Below, in pieces: positions 62,347-64,000 of a stretch of 64,000 bases of DNA (the first letter of the stretch is position 1; the number at the start of each line of letters is the position of its first letter). The DNA is from Collinsella aerofaciens (GTDB taxonomy: Bacteria; Actinomycetota; Coriobacteriia; Coriobacteriales; Coriobacteriaceae). A model generated the notes under the pieces. That model searched no databases. It was not told the DNA's origin and saw nothing but the letters and a program-made list of their open reading frames with translations. The translations under genes were made by a program, and so were the position numbers. The stretch lies in NCBI GenBank assembly GCA_030826265.1, contig JAPJOH010000002.1, forward strand, positions 62,001 through 126,000, read 5' to 3'.

Positions 62347-62374
62347 GCCGTTCACCCCCTATAAAAAACCGTTC
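62347..62374. promoter_or_regulatory. Pair of RCCGTTC direct repeats 21 bp apart, arcA copy 2
   Basis: GCCGTTC at 62347 and ACCGTTC at 62368, the second 40 bp before TATAAC (62408). Spacing and phase are identical to copy 1. Confidence 0.6.
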
Positions 62375-62429
62375 GGGGGCAAGGTGGAATTGCAGGTGGT
62401 TTTTGGATATAACTAGAGCTGTCAGCAAG

Positions 62430-62479
62430 CAGCGTCCCATACGGAGGGGCGCTGATACATTCGGCCAGTAAGGCCCGAA
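62430..62479 (+). other. Two hairpins in the arcA copy 2 leader
   Basis: CAGCGTCC/GGGGCGCTG and TTCGGCC/GGCCCGAA, the same two stems as in copy 1 with different loops (CATACGGA, AGTAA). Confidence 0.5.
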
Positions 62480-62495
62480 AGAAAGGTAGGAGGCC

Positions 62496-63737
62496 ATGAC
62501 GAAAGGTCTGCACGTGCCTTCCGAGATCGGCAAGCTCAGGAAGGTCTGCCTGCACCGTCCCGGCGACGAGCTCCTCAACCTGCCGCCCGACGAGCTCGAG
62601 CGACTCCTGTTCGACGACGTCCCGTTCCTGGAGGTCGCGCAGCAGGAGCACGACACCTTCGCCCAGATCCTGAGGGACCAGGGCGTGGAGGTCCTCTATC
62701 TCGAGAACCTCGTCGCCGAGGTGTTCGACCAGGTCCCCGGCGCCCGCGCCGAGTTCACCGACCAGTACATCGCCGAGGCAGGCATCCGCGGCCAGCACAT
62801 GCCGCAGATCGTCCGCGAGAAGCTGGACTCCATCGAGGACAACCTCGAGTTCGTCAAGAAGACCATGGCCGGCATGACCAAGGCCGAGATCGACATGCCC
62901 CTCACGGCGTCCACGACCCTCGACTCCCTGGTCAACTCCGAGTCCGAGTCCGACCTGATCATCGACCCGATGCCCAACCTCTACTTCACCCGCGACCCGT
63001 TCGCGGTCGTCGGCGAGGGCGTCAACCTCAACCGCATGTACTCGGTCACCCGCAACCGCGAGACCCTGTACGGCAAGTACGTCTTCAAGTACCACCCCGA
63101 CTACAAGGACGTCTCGCTGTACTTCCGCCGCGACTGCCAGTTCCACACCGAGGGCGGCGACGTGCTGAACATCAACGAGAAGACCCTCGCCGTCGGCATC
63201 TCCCAGCGCACCCAGGCCGCCGCGATCGACGTCATGGCCCAGAACATCTTCTGGAACTCCGACTCCAAGGTCGAGCGCATCCTGGCCTTCGACATCCCGG
63301 TCTCGCGCGCCTTCATGCACCTCGACACGGTCTTCACCCAGATCGACGTCGATAAGTTCACGATCCACCCCGCCATCATGGGCACCCTGCGCGTCTACGA
63401 GCTGACCGCCGGCAAGAACCCGGGCGACGTGAACATCCGCCTGATCGAGGACACCCTCGAGCACGTCCTGGAGGACGCCACCGGCGTCGACCAGGTCAAG
63501 CTGATCCCCTGCGGCGGCGGCGACCCGATCGCGGCCTCCCGCGAGCAGTGGAACGACGGCTCCAACACCCTGTGCGTCGAGCCCGGCAAGATCTGCGTCT
63601 ACGCCCGCAACACCGTCACCAACGACGTGCTGTACAAGGAGGGCCTGGACCTTCTCGTCGTGCCCTCCGCCGAGCTCTCCCGCGGCCGCGGCGGCCCGCG
63701 CTGCATGAGCATGCCCTTCTGGCGCGAGGACCTCTAA
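62496..63737 (+). CDS. arcA: Arginine deiminase, copy 2
   Basis: The same 413-residue enzyme as copy 1, with the nucleotide sequence apparently identical through the coding region and about 30 nt of leader. Divergence appears immediately after the stop codon and in the upper leader. Catalytic Cys403 and all motifs are retained. It precedes the ornithine carbamoyltransferase gene by 105 nt, so this copy is the one in operon order arcA-arcB. Identity of an entire gene with diverged flanks points to recent gene conversion or very recent duplication. Confidence 0.97.
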   Translation: MTKGLHVPSEIGKLRKVCLHRPGDELLNLPPDELERLLFDDVPFLEVAQQEHDTFAQILRDQGVEVLYLENLVAEVFDQVPGARAEFTDQYIAEAGIRGQHMPQIVREKLDSIEDNLEFVKKTMAGMTKAEIDMPLTASTTLDSLVNSESESDLIIDPMPNLYFTRDPFAVVGEGVNLNRMYSVTRNRETLYGKYVFKYHPDYKDVSLYFRRDCQFHTEGGDVLNINEKTLAVGISQRTQAAAIDVMAQNIFWNSDSKVERILAFDIPVSRAFMHLDTVFTQIDVDKFTIHPAIMGTLRVYELTAGKNPGDVNIRLIEDTLEHVLEDATGVDQVKLIPCGGGDPIAASREQWNDGSNTLCVEPGKICVYARNTVTNDVLYKEGLDLLVVPSAELSRGRGGPRCMSMPFWREDL

Positions 63738-63749
63738 GTCTTTCCGTTT

Positions 63750-63779
63750 CCGGTGCGGTCCCCCTACAACCGCACCGGC
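63750..63779 (+). other. Hairpin between arcA copy 2 and the carbamoyltransferase gene
   Basis: CCGGTGCGG and CCGCACCGG pair around CCCCC-rich loop; no U-tract. Probably an mRNA processing or stabilising hairpin rather than a terminator. It is followed by a small GCCCG/CGGGC stem. Confidence 0.5.
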
Positions 63780-63842
63780 TTCGCCCGTTAAACGGGCAAC
63801 ACTAATACTTACGTAATTCATTTCTTCGAAAGGAATCGAACC

Positions 63843-64000
63843 ATGGGTGTTAACTTCTCCGGCCGTAGCTTCCTCAAGCTTCTCGACCTCACCACCGAGG
63901 AGATCGAGTACCTGCTCAAGCTCTCCAAGAACTTCAAGGATATGAAGCGCGCTGGCGTTCCGCACCGCTATCTCGAGGGCAAGAACATCGTTCTGCTCTT
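63843..64000 (+). CDS. arcB: Ornithine carbamoyltransferase, N-terminal part (cut by window end)
   Basis: Fifty-two codons are visible: [21 protein letters not shown], then [20 protein letters not shown] and [10 protein letters not shown]. This is the conserved N-terminus of ornithine carbamoyltransferases, which convert citrulline and phosphate to ornithine and carbamoyl phosphate in the deiminase pathway. The carbamoyl-phosphate motif (STRT) lies beyond the window. GAAAGGAATCG precedes the ATG. Catabolic (arcB) rather than biosynthetic (argF) is inferred from position. Confidence 0.9.
   Translation, partial: MGVNFSGRSFLKLLDLTTEEIEYLLKLSKNFKDMKRAGVPHRYLEGKNIVLL

Overview
The window looks like chromosome from a gut member of the Coriobacteriia, most likely Collinsella. 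This is inferred from gene content and style: GC-rich, C/G-ending codons, duplicated arginine deiminase, the acetylase (DapH) lysine route, UDP-galactopyranose mutase, and a D-aspartate ligase/aspartate racemase pair. No rRNA or tRNA gene, CRISPR array or intact transposase was seen.

Layout. 1-1040: the 3' end of a possible RiPP (peptide-modification) locus, comprising the C-terminal part of an unidentified protein, a 36-residue peptide gene and a terminator. 1169-8060: NAD synthetase, an aminotransferase, L-lactate dehydrogenase, a DUF2974 hydrolase and an NdpA-type nucleoid protein. 8242-13609: lysine/diaminopimelate synthesis, with dapH, dapB and an in-frame lysA-dapA fusion on the minus strand behind a lysine riboswitch, and a divergent M20 deacetylase. 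13712-17197: a HigBA toxin-antitoxin pair, small membrane/lipoprotein-like genes, an HTH protein and a membrane Ser/Thr kinase. 17235-21543: a secreted coiled-coil cell-wall hydrolase, a MOSC protein, and the ATP-grasp ligase plus aspartate racemase. 21670-25158: an ECF transporter operon (S, fused double ATPase, T) behind a Trp-Trp-Trp leader peptide and attenuator, pointing to tryptophan uptake. 25346-32498: an LPXTG-anchored C69 peptidase, a lipid-kinase-like gene with a 30-residue membrane peptide, RNase D, a zinc peptidase, and xseA-xseB. 32693-40553: a MerR regulator divergent from an esterase and two paralogous MFS genes, then HIT, LysR and a third MFS. 40674-44729: two tandem acetate kinases convergent with phosphotransacetylase. 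44962-49787: glf plus a glycosyltransferase, then P1 peptidase, Maf and DJ-1 genes. 50368-54381: a beta-glucoside cassette (EamA, GH1, PTS) whose PTS gene carries an amber codon. 54515-58856: a decayed insertion element, RlmD-type methyltransferase and polyphosphate kinase. 59407-64000: arcA, arcT-like aminotransferase, a second identical arcA, and the start of ornithine carbamoyltransferase.

How it works together. The fermentative picture is lactate (ldh), acetate plus ATP (pta, ackA) and arginine catabolism giving ATP (arcA, arcB). Polyphosphate kinase and nadE support energy and cofactor supply. Lysine synthesis is under riboswitch control and tryptophan import is probably under ribosome-stalling attenuation.

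The most unusual content is non-coding. One family of nested hairpins shares a GAAAGAGGA/GACGAWTKA internal loop (8.1 and 24.3 kb). A second shares a GTCCT/TGCGGA internal loop (43.6, 47.2 and 47.4 kb). There are also short palindromes with a GGGACAG core, and 21-bp-phased direct repeats upstream of both arcA copies.
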